Source: CALWPV01 sp045632125
GTDB lineage: Bacteria > Bacillota > Clostridia > Lachnospirales > Bianqueaceae
Direction: 5' to 3'
Assembly: GCA_045632125.1 (NCBI GenBank)
Contig: JAZQWC010000044.1
Span: 1 to 45,025, forward strand
Length of the DNA: 45,025 nt
Shown here: positions 22,313 through 30,308 of the stretch, piece by piece
How the letters are laid out: each line of letters begins with the position of its first letter
Position numbering within the stretch: position 1 is the first letter of the stretch
The notes under the pieces: model-generated
Told to the model about the DNA's origin: nothing
What the model saw: only the letters and a program-made list of their open reading frames with translations
The model's database searches: none
Translations under genes and position numbers: made by a program

Positions 22313-23353
22313 ATGGATCGCGAGTTTTTGAAAGATTTGCTGCTGACTCCTTCTGTCAGCGGCTATGAAGAGGCCAACCAGAAAAAGGCGTTGGCGTTTG
22401 GAAAAGATTTTGCCCATAAGCAGCTGTGTGATAATACCGGCAATGCCATTTCGGTGGTGAATCCGGAGTCCCCCTGCAAAGTACTGCTGTGTGGTCATAT
22501 GGATGAGATCGGTTTTGTAGTTTCCCATGTACAGGATAACGGCATGCTGAAGCTCACTAAATCCGGTGGCGTGCGTCCCAAACTGTACATCGGCGAGCCG
22601 GTACAGATCATCCATGAAGGAAACAAAGTAGAGGGTGTAGTAGCCGTGCTGCCCTCATTGTTGAAAAAAGAAGATGTAAAAGCTACTGATCTGGTGGTAG
22701 ACATTGGCGCTAAAGATAAAGAACAGGCTCTACAGTACGTGGCTGTGGGCGATCAGGTTTGCGCCGATACCCAGATCCACGAGCTGTTGAACGATAACTT
22801 TTCAACCCGTGCCATTGATGATCGCGCAGGCGCTTTTGTAGTGCTGGAAGCTGCAAAAAAAGCAGCCGCCCAGGGCGCCAAAACCGGCATCTATGCAGCG
22901 ACTACTGTTGGTGAGGAAACATCCGGCCGTGGTGCTTATTATGCCGCCAGTCGTGTGAATCCCAGCTGCGCTGTGATCGTAGATGTTACCTGGGTAAGCG
23001 ATACTCCCGAAACTGATCCTGCTAACACCGGTGAGGTGAAATTGGGTAAAGGTCCGGTTCTGTGCATGAGTTCCATTGTGAACAAAAAATTGAATGGGCT
23101 GATGAAACAGATCGCCAAGGATCTGAACATGGAGATCCAGTGGGAAGTATCTCCGGAACGTACCAGCACCGATGGTGACGATGTTAATGTATGTGTTGAA
23201 GGTGTGCCGGTCGTATTGGTTTCGATTCCTCTGCGCTATATGCACAGCTCTGTAGAGATCGGAAACTGGAATGATATTCAAAATTGTATCGATCTGATCG
23301 CTGAGTTCTTGATGCGCATCGATGAGAACTTTGAGTATTGCCCATTGTTTTAA
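22313..23353 (+). CDS. M42 family metallopeptidase (glutamyl aminopeptidase/FrvX-like)
   Basis: 346 residues. The dinuclear metal site of the M42 family is visible: CGHMDEIGFVV, IDDRAGAFVVLEA, TVGEETSGRGA with the catalytic Glu pair, VDVTWVSDTPET and the final His in RYMHSSVEIG. The enzymes are large tetrahedral cytosolic aminopeptidases that trim peptides. The insert after residue 70 (KSGGVRPKLYIGEPVQI) fits the PDZ-like dimerisation domain. The ATG lies 3 nt after the ThuA stop codon; AACGAAGAGGATAAATAAG supplies a weak RBS, so coupling is probable. Confidence 0.93.
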   Translation: MDREFLKDLLLTPSVSGYEEANQKKALAFGKDFAHKQLCDNTGNAISVVNPESPCKVLLCGHMDEIGFVVSHVQDNGMLKLTKSGGVRPKLYIGEPVQIIHEGNKVEGVVAVLPSLLKKEDVKATDLVVDIGAKDKEQALQYVAVGDQVCADTQIHELLNDNFSTRAIDDRAGAFVVLEAAKKAAAQGAKTGIYAATTVGEETSGRGAYYAASRVNPSCAVIVDVTWVSDTPETDPANTGEVKLGKGPVLCMSSIVNKKLNGLMKQIAKDLNMEIQWEVSPERTSTDGDDVNVCVEGVPVVLVSIPLRYMHSSVEIGNWNDIQNCIDLIAEFLMRIDENFEYCPLF

Positions 23354-23390
23354 TTTTTAAGTTGTATTTGTAAAGGAACACTAAGTAAGA

Positions 23391-24755
23391 ATGTCGAAAG
23401 AAAGAAATATGTCTAAAGAGAGAAGTAGTTTTTCCGGAAAGATCGGATTTGTCCTGGCCGCCGCAGGTTCTGCGGTAGGCTTGGGCAATATCTGGCGCTT
23501 TCCTTATTTGGCTGCAAAATATGGCGGCGGTATTTTTTTGCTGGTATATTTGATTCTGGCAGTTACCTTCGGTTTTGCTCTAATGGTTGCGGAAATCGCC
23601 ATTGGTCGTAAAACCGGTAAGAGTCCGATCGAAGCGTTTAAGAGCTTGAATCCCAAGTGGGGATTTATCGGTAAACTGGTTTCCATCGTGCCCATCATTA
23701 TTTTCCCGTATTACTGTGTAATCGGTGGTTGGGTAATGAAGTATTTGACGGTGTTCTTCACCGGACAGATGGAAGCGGCTGCTACCGGTTCTTACTTTGG
23801 TGATTATATTGCACAGCCGGTAGAACCTGTGGTATGGCTGGCGCTGTTTATTATTGTAACAGCGGTGGTAGTTATCATGGGTGTACAAAAGGGTATCGAA
23901 AAAGCCAGTAAACTGATGATGCCGGTGCTTGCGGTCCTGGCTGTTGTGATTGCTCTGTTTGTAGTATGCCGACCGGAAGCCATCGAAGGTTTGAAGTTTT
24001 ATCTCCTTCCGGACTTCAGTAAGTTTTCTGTTATGACAGTGCTGAGTGCCATGGGTCAGTTGTTCTATTCCATGTCGTTGGCAATGGGTATCATGATTAC
24101 CTATGGTTCTTACATGAAGAAAAATGAGTCGATCGAATCTTGTGTAAAACAGATTGAAGTTTTTGACTTTGGTATGGCCTTTGTAGCAGGCTTGATGGTA
24201 ATTCCGGCAGTTTTCGCCTTTGGCGATGGCAATGTAAATGCTGGTCCTGGCTTGATGTTTCAGGTGCTTCCGAAGGTATTCAATAACATGAGCATGGGTA
24301 GTATTGTAGGCGGTGCCTTCTTCCTGTTGGTATTGATGGCAGCTCTTACATCCTCCATCTCATTAATGGAGACCATCGTTTCGGTATTGCAGGATCGTCT
24401 GCACTGGAATCGTATTGTTTCCTGCGTGGTAACCACTCTGTTTGCCATTGCGGTGGGTATTCCCTCTTCTTTAGGTTTTGGCATATGGTCCAATGTAACT
24501 CCTTTGAATATGAGTATTCTGGACTTCTTCGATTTTGCCAGCAACAGCGTGCTGATGCCCATTGTGGCCCTGCTGACCTGTATTTTTGTTGGTTATGTAG
24601 TGGGTCCGAAGATGGTATCGGAGGAAGTAGAAAGCAGCGGTGGTTTTAAACGCAAGAAAATGTTTGAATATTTGATTCGTTATATTGCACCGATCTTTAT
24701 TATTTTGATCCTGCTATCCTCTGTTGCCAACGGCTTGGGTCTGATCACAATTTAA
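23391..24755 (+). CDS. Sodium-dependent transporter of the NSS (SNF) family
   Basis: 454 residues with about 11-12 membrane helices. TM1 carries AGSAVGLGNIWRFPYL, the defining NSS motif that forms the Na+ and substrate site, followed by GGGIFLLVYL and AEIAIGRKTGKSPIEAF. Bacterial NSS proteins such as LeuT and TnaT import amino acids with Na+. The substrate cannot be read from the sequence. Two in-frame ATGs, 18 nt apart (23391 and 23409), are possible starts; the first is used because AAAGGA lies upstream. It lies downstream of a peptidase gene, which would fit amino acid metabolism. Confidence 0.93.
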   Translation: MSKERNMSKERSSFSGKIGFVLAAAGSAVGLGNIWRFPYLAAKYGGGIFLLVYLILAVTFGFALMVAEIAIGRKTGKSPIEAFKSLNPKWGFIGKLVSIVPIIIFPYYCVIGGWVMKYLTVFFTGQMEAAATGSYFGDYIAQPVEPVVWLALFIIVTAVVVIMGVQKGIEKASKLMMPVLAVLAVVIALFVVCRPEAIEGLKFYLLPDFSKFSVMTVLSAMGQLFYSMSLAMGIMITYGSYMKKNESIESCVKQIEVFDFGMAFVAGLMVIPAVFAFGDGNVNAGPGLMFQVLPKVFNNMSMGSIVGGAFFLLVLMAALTSSISLMETIVSVLQDRLHWNRIVSCVVTTLFAIAVGIPSSLGFGIWSNVTPLNMSILDFFDFASNSVLMPIVALLTCIFVGYVVGPKMVSEEVESSGGFKRKKMFEYLIRYIAPIFIILILLSSVANGLGLITI

Positions 24756-24765
24756 ACAAGAAATT

Positions 24766-24818
24766 AAAAATCGCACTGCTATAGTGGTATGCATGATATA
24801 CTCAGCAGTGCGATTTTT
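24766..24818. terminator. Bidirectional terminator between the NSS and MFS transporter genes
   Basis: A perfect 15-bp inverted repeat, AAAAATCGCACTGCT and its complement (24766-24780 with 24804-24818), closes a 23-nt loop. T runs on both strands serve both convergent genes. Confidence 0.92.
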
Positions 24819-24857
24819 GTTTCTTGTTTTTTTCAGTTGTCACAGTTGCGTTGGAAA

Positions 24858-26243
24858 TCAGCGTTTGCGTTTGATTTTGGGAAGGCTGGCATAAGCTTCG
24901 ACTTCATCAATATCTTTTTGAGGAGTAAAGCTGCGCCATTTGAGTACTAGCAGCAGGCCTAAAGCAAACATGGCAATACCGCGGGCGAGGGTGGTAAATT
25001 GAACGGAATAGAATTCCATATTCAGGAACCAAATGGGAGTATCGCCAGTGATGGAGCTGATCTCGGTACCAACATAAAGACCAAGGAAGGCGAAGAGGTT
25101 AACACCAACACTATAGAAAGCAATGTGAGCAGTAGAATTTTCACTGGGCAAATTCATGTACAAAATATTGGAGAAGGAAAGGTTAAGACCTACTGAAAGT
25201 AAGTTCTGTGCCACACACAAAGGAATGTACATGTACAAGTTGGTGGGATTCATCAAGAAGAAGAGAATCTCGGTGGGAACCCAGATCAAGCAGGTCAAAC
25301 CAAAGGTTTTGACCCAGGAATATTTTCGCAGTACGCCGCGCCAGAAAGGCTGGGTGAAGATCAATATGAAGGTATACATAACCGACATGGAGTTGATCAG
25401 CGTATAAGAAAAATCAAAGTGATTCAGCAGATGATACGCCCAAAGACCATTGTTCAAGTAAGCAATGAAGTGCCAAACAAAGATCAGCAGCAGGCAGTAC
25501 AAGAATTTTTTGTACTGGAAGGGCAGGGTGAAAATCTGACGGAATTTGATCTTGGCGCCGGAGGGGTACGGATATTCAATAGCACAGGCCTGCATGGCAA
25601 CATCGATGAGAACCAGAGCAAAGGCGATGTAACGCATGATCAAAATGATCGTATTCTGGAACTCCGATCCGCTGAGTGCATCGGTGATCACCGCACTCAG
25701 CAGCATGACCGCACTAGACATGATGGACGAAAAGATCTGGTTATAGGTGATATACCTGGTTCGCCGTTCATTATCATTTGGATAGAACGTATAGAACCAA
25801 GGGGTAAATCCGGGGCTAAACAGAGCATATACCGCATATGCTAAAAACAGGATGATACCAAACCACCAAAGTCGTGCAGTGGGATCAGTTACAAACTGCG
25901 GCATCAGCGTAGTAGCCAAAATATACATCGCATAGAAGTATATCTTACTGGCGATCAGTATCTTTTTCCTCTTTTTAATTCTTTCCAAAATGATTGAGGA
26001 AAAAAGACTGGTACAGCTGGCGATCAGCGGTATGTAGGAAATAATACCGGCACCTTCAATGGAAATATCATACATTGATAGGAAACCGGTGTAGAAGATA
26101 CCGGTGATGAATACGTTATAAAACGAAGTCATCAAACTGCTGCCTAAGCTGATCAAACGACCTTTAGCATCATTATCTTTTAGGTTGTAAATGTCGCTCA
26201 TGATTGCTTTTTGATTTTTAAAAAACAGAGTAATTGGCTTCAT
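24858..26243 (-). CDS. MFS transporter
   Basis: A 461-residue membrane protein with about 12 hydrophobic segments and a charged loop between TM2 and TM3 (LERIKKRKKILI), as in the major facilitator superfamily. Other notable parts are SPGFTPWFYTFYPNDNERRTRY in two pieces after TM4 and a basic tail ending in PKIKRKR. The substrate is unknown; the protein belongs to a group of Clostridial MFS permeases often annotated only by fold. GGGAGG lies 8 nt before the ATG. The gene has its own promoter and is convergent with the NSS transporter. It lies downstream of glgB on the same strand, but a strong hairpin separates them. Confidence 0.88.
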   Translation of the reverse strand: MKPITLFFKNQKAIMSDIYNLKDNDAKGRLISLGSSLMTSFYNVFITGIFYTGFLSMYDISIEGAGIISYIPLIASCTSLFSSIILERIKKRKKILIASKIYFYAMYILATTLMPQFVTDPTARLWWFGIILFLAYAVYALFSPGFTPWFYTFYPNDNERRTRYITYNQIFSSIMSSAVMLLSAVITDALSGSEFQNTIILIMRYIAFALVLIDVAMQACAIEYPYPSGAKIKFRQIFTLPFQYKKFLYCLLLIFVWHFIAYLNNGLWAYHLLNHFDFSYTLINSMSVMYTFILIFTQPFWRGVLRKYSWVKTFGLTCLIWVPTEILFFLMNPTNLYMYIPLCVAQNLLSVGLNLSFSNILYMNLPSENSTAHIAFYSVGVNLFAFLGLYVGTEISSITGDTPIWFLNMEFYSVQFTTLARGIAMFALGLLLVLKWRSFTPQKDIDEVEAYASLPKIKRKR

Positions 26244-26297
26244 ATGAGCATCCTCCCGAACAAAAAATTACATAGCGTGGGATCTTAAATTATCTGC

Positions 26298-26325
26298 ATT
26301 GTATCATGTTTGACAGGAAAGTCAA
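26298..26325 (-). promoter_or_regulatory. Promoter of the MFS transporter gene
   Basis: On the minus strand TTGACT (26320-26325) and TACAAT (26298-26303) are 16 nt apart, 55 nt before the start codon. A short inverted repeat, TTGAC/GTCAA (26310-26314 with 26321-26325), overlaps the -35 box. Confidence 0.72.
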
Positions 26326-26393
26326 GCGGGAATGGAAAAGTATTTTTTTGATTTTGCAAGTTTTTCTCTTGACAACATCAAAATGAAGGTGCG

Positions 26394-26434
26394 AAAGCCC
26401 TGAAACACAGTGTTTATCGGTGTTTCAGGGCTTT
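26394..26434. terminator. Hairpin terminator after the branching enzyme gene
   Basis: A 15-bp inverted repeat (AAAGCCCTGAAACAC, 26394-26408, with 26420-26434) lies 20 nt after the glgB stop. The T run is strong on the plus strand but weak (TTTCGC) on the minus strand where it is needed, so it may act partly as an RNA-stabilising 3' hairpin. Confidence 0.75.
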
Positions 26435-26453
26435 TTTGTGAATTACGGGAAGG

Positions 26454-28469
26454 TCAATTTTTCTTGGCAGTACGGTTACGAACCTGCTTCTTTTTAAGAA
26501 CTACAGCACTGCGGTTGGGTAGATAAATATAGAAACCAATGCGGCCGTCAGCTTGTTGGTAGGCAGTATAAATCTGCTTTTCGGAGATGCGTCCATGACC
26601 GCCAAATTCAGGATCATCGGAGGAAAGGATAACGCGATAATCACCGGGAGTGTGGGTGGGAACAAAGTACTTTTCGTAAGAACGAGTAGGATCAAAGTTC
26701 ATAGCGAAAATGATTTTATTACGTTCAAAGGTCATGACTTTATCGCCATCATTAATGGTTAAATAATGGGGCTCTTTGTTAAACAAGCGTTGTTTTCTGG
26801 CTAAGGTGATCATAGCTTTATCAAACTTGTTCAAGTATTCGTATTTCAGGAAAGGACTGTCTGCCAAACTCCAAAGTCTGCGGCAGTGCTGATAACTCCA
26901 ACCATTGCCCTCGCGGGGGAAGTCAATCCATTCAGGATGACCAAATTCGTTGCCCATAAAGGTCAAGTAGCCCTCACCGCCAATAGCCATAGTCAAAAGG
27001 CGAATCATTTTATGAAGTGCAATACCACGATCGATAATCAGGTTTTCGCGTCCTTTTTCCATGTCTGTATACATTTCCTTGTCGCACAGGCGGAACATAA
27101 CGGTCTTGTCACCTACAAGGGCCTGATCATGGGATTCTACATAACCAATGACTTTTTCCTGAGGACGGCGGCTGGTGAGTTCAATCCAAAGATGCCACAT
27201 GCTCCAATGGTCGTCGGAAACTTCTTTTAGAAGTTTGATCCACATATCCGGCTCACCCATGGCCAAACGATAGTCAAAGCCGACGCCGCCGACGCTGACG
27301 GGCAGACACAAACCGGGCAGGGCAGAAGTATCTTCGGCAATCATAATGGCGTTGGGGTTTACTTCGCGAACCAAGTCGTTAGCCAACTGAAGGTAGGTAA
27401 CAGCCTCGGTGTCGGTATTCAAAGAGAAATAACTGGGATACCCGGTGAAGGAAACACCAAGTCCATGATTATGATACAACATGGAAGTAACACCGTCAAA
27501 ACGGAAACCATCAAAATGATATTCTGTCTGCCAGTACTTTAGGTTAGACAAAAGGAAGTGCAGTACTTCATTTTTATGATAGTTAAACAGTTTGGTCTTC
27601 CAAGCATCGTGGAAACCGCGGGCTCCCTCATGGAAGAACTGATGCTGGCTGCCGTCAAATTCATTGATGCCTTCGCGGGTATTAATAGCAGCGTGGGAAT
27701 GTACCACGTCCAGTAATACGGCAATACCCATTTCATGGGCAGCGTTGATCAGTGCTTTTAACTGATCGGGGGTACCATAACGGGAAGAGGCAGCAAAGAA
27801 ATTGCTGACCTGATAGCCAAAGGAAGCGTAATAAGGGTGTTCCATAATGGCCATGATCTGTAAGGTGTTATAACCCAGTTCTTTAATACGGGGCAGGGTG
27901 TTGATACGGAACTCGTCGTAGGTACCAATACGAGCTTCCTCCTGAGCCATTCCAATATGGCATTCATAAATATATAGAGTTTTTTCAGGTTTGAAATCGG
28001 CGTCAGTCCAGGTAAAGGGTGTTTCAGGAACATAGATTTCTGCATTCCATTCGATGGTGCCGGGCTCTTGCACAACGTAGTTGGCATACAGCGGAATACG
28101 ATCCAATTCTTTTCCGTTATTGACGATGATGGTCATAACCTTTTGGCCGTTTTTCATGCTATCAATACCGGGCAAGAAAAGCTCCCATACACCGTTTTCT
28201 TTTTTTGTTAAGGGATGAGATTTGCGATTCCAATTGTTGAAATCACCGGTCAGGTACACAGCCTCTGCGGCGGGTGCCCATTCGCGGTAGTACCAGCCGT
28301 TTTCCGCCTTATGAAAGCCGTAAAACATATGACCGTTGGCAAAGTCGATTAGAGACTGACCGGGAGCTAGTATTTCATTTTTTTTATTTTTGTAGTTCTC
28401 CATTCGCTGGTTCAAATCAGACTCAAATTGCAGCAACAGGGGATCAATATCGAAAATTTTGTAATTCAT
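26454..28469 (-). CDS. glgB: 1,4-alpha-glucan branching enzyme (GH13)
   Basis: A 671-residue GH13 enzyme. The N-terminal CBM48 domain shows FYGFHKAENGWYYREWAP and AVYLTGDFNNWNR. The catalytic barrel shows VLLDVVHSHAA (region I), FDGFRFDGVTSM with the nucleophile Asp (II), IMIAEDTSALPG with the acid/base Glu (III) and YVESHDQAL with the transition-state Asp (IV). It makes alpha-1,6 branches in glycogen. The layout matches the eukaryote-like short branching enzymes. The ATG at 28469 is chosen because AAGGA lies 9 nt upstream and the promoter starts transcription only about 50 nt before it, excluding the longer upstream frame. No other glg genes are nearby; a phosphohexomutase lies 10 kb away. 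Confidence 0.93.
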   Translation of the reverse strand: MNYKIFDIDPLLLQFESDLNQRMENYKNKKNEILAPGQSLIDFANGHMFYGFHKAENGWYYREWAPAAEAVYLTGDFNNWNRKSHPLTKKENGVWELFLPGIDSMKNGQKVMTIIVNNGKELDRIPLYANYVVQEPGTIEWNAEIYVPETPFTWTDADFKPEKTLYIYECHIGMAQEEARIGTYDEFRINTLPRIKELGYNTLQIMAIMEHPYYASFGYQVSNFFAASSRYGTPDQLKALINAAHEMGIAVLLDVVHSHAAINTREGINEFDGSQHQFFHEGARGFHDAWKTKLFNYHKNEVLHFLLSNLKYWQTEYHFDGFRFDGVTSMLYHNHGLGVSFTGYPSYFSLNTDTEAVTYLQLANDLVREVNPNAIMIAEDTSALPGLCLPVSVGGVGFDYRLAMGEPDMWIKLLKEVSDDHWSMWHLWIELTSRRPQEKVIGYVESHDQALVGDKTVMFRLCDKEMYTDMEKGRENLIIDRGIALHKMIRLLTMAIGGEGYLTFMGNEFGHPEWIDFPREGNGWSYQHCRRLWSLADSPFLKYEYLNKFDKAMITLARKQRLFNKEPHYLTINDGDKVMTFERNKIIFAMNFDPTRSYEKYFVPTHTPGDYRVILSSDDPEFGGHGRISEKQIYTAYQQADGRIGFYIYLPNRSAVVLKKKQVRNRTAKKN

Positions 28470-28527
28470 CAAACTCGTCCTTTCATAAAAAGTGTCGGTG
28501 ATCGGATCAGCAAAAAATCCTAAATCT

Positions 28528-28556
28528 ATTGTAAAACTTTTAAAGAAATTCGTCAA
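28528..28556 (-). promoter_or_regulatory. Promoter of glgB
   Basis: On the minus strand TTGACG (28551-28556) and TACAAT (28528-28533) are 17 nt apart. Confidence 0.85.
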
Positions 28557-28574
28557 CTATTTTTAAAATAAAGC

Positions 28575-28603
28575 TTGACCATAAACAATTGACCTTGTAT
28601 ACT
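28575..28603 (+). promoter_or_regulatory. Promoter of mntP
   Basis: TTGACC (28575-28580) and TATACT (28598-28603) are 17 nt apart. The leader is only about 30 nt, so there is no room for a yybP-ykoY manganese riboswitch. Confidence 0.82.
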
Positions 28604-28638
28604 ATTTTTTTGTGAGTACTGAGCAGGAGGAAATGAAA

Positions 28639-29205
28639 ATGGGTTTATTAGAACTCTTTATTATTGCGGTAGGTCTTTCCATGGATGCTTTTGCTGTGGC
28701 AATTTGTAAAGGTCTGTCGGTTAAACAGGTAAAGGTAAAACATGCATTGATCGTAGGCTTGTATTTTGGAGGTTTTCAGGGCGGTATGCCTTTGCTGGGT
28801 TATTTATTGGGTGTTAGATTCCAGTCAGCTATTACCAGCATCGATCACTGGATCGCCTTCGTACTTCTGGGTTTGATCGGTTTTAATATGATCCGTGAAG
28901 CGCTAAGTCATGAGGAAGAAGAAGTGAGTGCAGCCTTTGATATTAAGACCATGATTCCCTTGGCTGTGGCCACCAGTATTGATGCGTTGGCCGTTGGTGT
29001 TACCTTTGCGTTCCTGAAGGTAGATATTGTACCGGCTGTAAGCTTTATTGGCGTCATTACCTTTGTATTATCGATGATCGGTGTTAAGATCGGTAATATC
29101 TTTGGTGTGAAATATAAGAGCAAGGCAGAATTGGCCGGTGGTATTACTCTGATTTTAATGGGTACAAAGATCCTGCTGGAGCACTTGGGAGTAATCGCAT
29201 TCTAA
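28639..29205 (+). CDS. mntP: Manganese efflux pump MntP
   Basis: 188 residues with six membrane helices in two related halves. Each half carries the conserved acidic motif: GLSMDAFAVAICKGL in TM1 and ATSIDALAVGVTF in TM4, and GGFQGGMPLLGY is the family signature in TM2. MntP exports Mn2+ to prevent manganese poisoning. The ATG at 28639 is chosen because AGGAGG lies 8 nt upstream; another ATG at 28633 is too close to it. The gene is divergent from glgB, with back-to-back promoters. Confidence 0.94.
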   Translation: MGLLELFIIAVGLSMDAFAVAICKGLSVKQVKVKHALIVGLYFGGFQGGMPLLGYLLGVRFQSAITSIDHWIAFVLLGLIGFNMIREALSHEEEEVSAAFDIKTMIPLAVATSIDALAVGVTFAFLKVDIVPAVSFIGVITFVLSMIGVKIGNIFGVKYKSKAELAGGITLILMGTKILLEHLGVIAF

Positions 29206-29237
29206 GTATTGAAAATTAAAATACATGAACATAATAT

Positions 29238-29296
29238 AAAAAGCTGGTCGATCCAAATACTGTGAAAATCAGTAGTGGATCGATCAGCTTTTTTGT
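29238..29296. terminator. Bidirectional terminator between mntP and pflA
   Basis: AAAAAGCTGGTCGATCCA and its near complement TGGATCGATCAGCTTTTTT form a long stem with one mismatch around a 20-nt loop, with T runs on both strands. Confidence 0.9.
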
Positions 29297-29301
29297 TGTG
29301 C

Positions 29302-30051
29302 TTACTGTTTTGATTTGTAGAAACGGTAGGCTGACAATATAATATTGCGGGCCTGAATTGCTTCTTCTTTGGTGGCAGGTTCTATGCCGGCAAGAGGATA
29401 TTCGATGCCAAGCTCCTCGTACTTTCGTACTCCCATTACATGATAGGGTAGAACATCTAAAGACTTAACATTGTGCAGTCCAGCCATAAAGCGTCCTAAT
29501 TCCTTTAAATGTGTAGGATCGGAAGTGATACCAGGTACCAATACATGGCGGATCATAAGAGGAACATTTTTAGCATCTAAATACTGAGCAAAAGCCAGAA
29601 TATCGGCATTATCTTGACCGGTGAGACTGCGATGGCTCTCAGGATCGATATGTTTAATATCTAACATGACCAGATCGGTGAGAGTCATCAACTCATCCAA
29701 TTTACGGTTGTAGTCAGAAGCTTTGGGGTGATAGGTGATACCGGAAGTGTCGATGCAGGTGTGGATCTTGTTTTGCTTGGCTAACCTAAAAAGTTCCAGC
29801 AAAAAATCGATTTGCAGCAAGGGTTCTCCGCCGGTGACCGTAATGCCGCCGTTTTGATAGAATTCATGGTTTTTCATGAATTGGGACATAACAGCTTCTG
29901 CTGACATTCGAGTGCCGCTGCCAATAGCCCAGGTGTCGGGGTTATGACAGTACTGACAACGCATAGGACACCCTTGACAAAATACAACAAACCGTACACC
30001 AGGTCCATCAACAGTACCAAAGCTTTCTAAGGAATGGATGAATCCGTCCAT
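29302..30051 (-). CDS. pflA: Pyruvate formate-lyase-activating enzyme (radical SAM)
   Basis: 249 residues. The radical-SAM cluster motif is CPMRCQYC (CxxxCxxC), preceded by DGPGVRFVVFCQGC and followed by HNPDTW, all typical of PflA; GGITVTGGEPLLQ is the SAM-binding GGE motif. The enzyme abstracts hydrogen from the conserved glycine of PFL to make the glycyl radical. It starts 2 nt after the small glycyl-radical gene, with no good RBS of its own, so its translation is probably coupled. Its target here is a separate 80-residue protein rather than the C-terminus of a full-length PFL. Confidence 0.96.
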   Translation of the reverse strand: MDGFIHSLESFGTVDGPGVRFVVFCQGCPMRCQYCHNPDTWAIGSGTRMSAEAVMSQFMKNHEFYQNGGITVTGGEPLLQIDFLLELFRLAKQNKIHTCIDTSGITYHPKASDYNRKLDELMTLTDLVMLDIKHIDPESHRSLTGQDNADILAFAQYLDAKNVPLMIRHVLVPGITSDPTHLKELGRFMAGLHNVKSLDVLPYHVMGVRKYEELGIEYPLAGIEPATKEEAIQARNIILSAYRFYKSKQ

Positions 30052-30053
30052 GC

Positions 30054-30296
30054 TTACAGCTGGTCGTGGAAAGTACGAGAGATTACTTCGTCCTGCTGTT
30101 CTTTGGTTAACTTAATAAAGTTAACAGCGTAGCCGCTGACACGGATGGTCAGCTGAGGATATCTCTCGGGGTGAGCCTGAGCATCCAGCAAAGTTTCTTT
30201 GGAAAATACGTTAACATTCAGGTGGTGACCATTTTTCTGAGTATAGCCATCCAACAAAGCGACCAGGTTATCGATCTGACTATCAGTTGCTTTCAT
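30054..30296 (-). CDS. Separate glycyl-radical domain subunit of pyruvate formate-lyase
   Basis: This 80-residue protein equals the C-terminal domain of PFL: DGYTQKNGHHLNVNVFSKE, PERYPQLTIRVSGYAVNF and LTKEQQDEVISRTF. Gly55 in RVSGYAV is the glycyl-radical residue. It resembles the stand-alone GrcA/YfiD protein, but here it directly follows a large PFL gene that lacks this domain, so it should be a required subunit rather than a repair factor. It has its own AAGGAGG 9 nt before the ATG. Between the two genes lie only TAA and the four codons GGA GGC TCT CTC, all in the same frame, so reading through the single stop would restore a full-length PFL. Confidence 0.93.
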   Translation of the reverse strand: MKATDSQIDNLVALLDGYTQKNGHHLNVNVFSKETLLDAQAHPERYPQLTIRVSGYAVNFIKLTKEQQDEVISRTFHDQL

Positions 30297-30308
30297 GAGA
30301 GAGCCTCC

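Noticed and set aside
26340..26440. A small RNA gene on the plus strand between the MFS and glgB genes
   Set aside because: There is a TTGACA and a good plus-strand terminator, but no -10 box at a workable distance.
28470..28556. N-terminal extension of the branching enzyme to 28556
   Set aside because: It would start at the -35 box of the promoter and lacks an RBS; the start at 28469 has AAGGA at good spacing.
28598..28640. A yybP-ykoY manganese riboswitch before mntP
   Set aside because: Only about 30 nt lie between the predicted start point and the start codon; no conserved motif is present.
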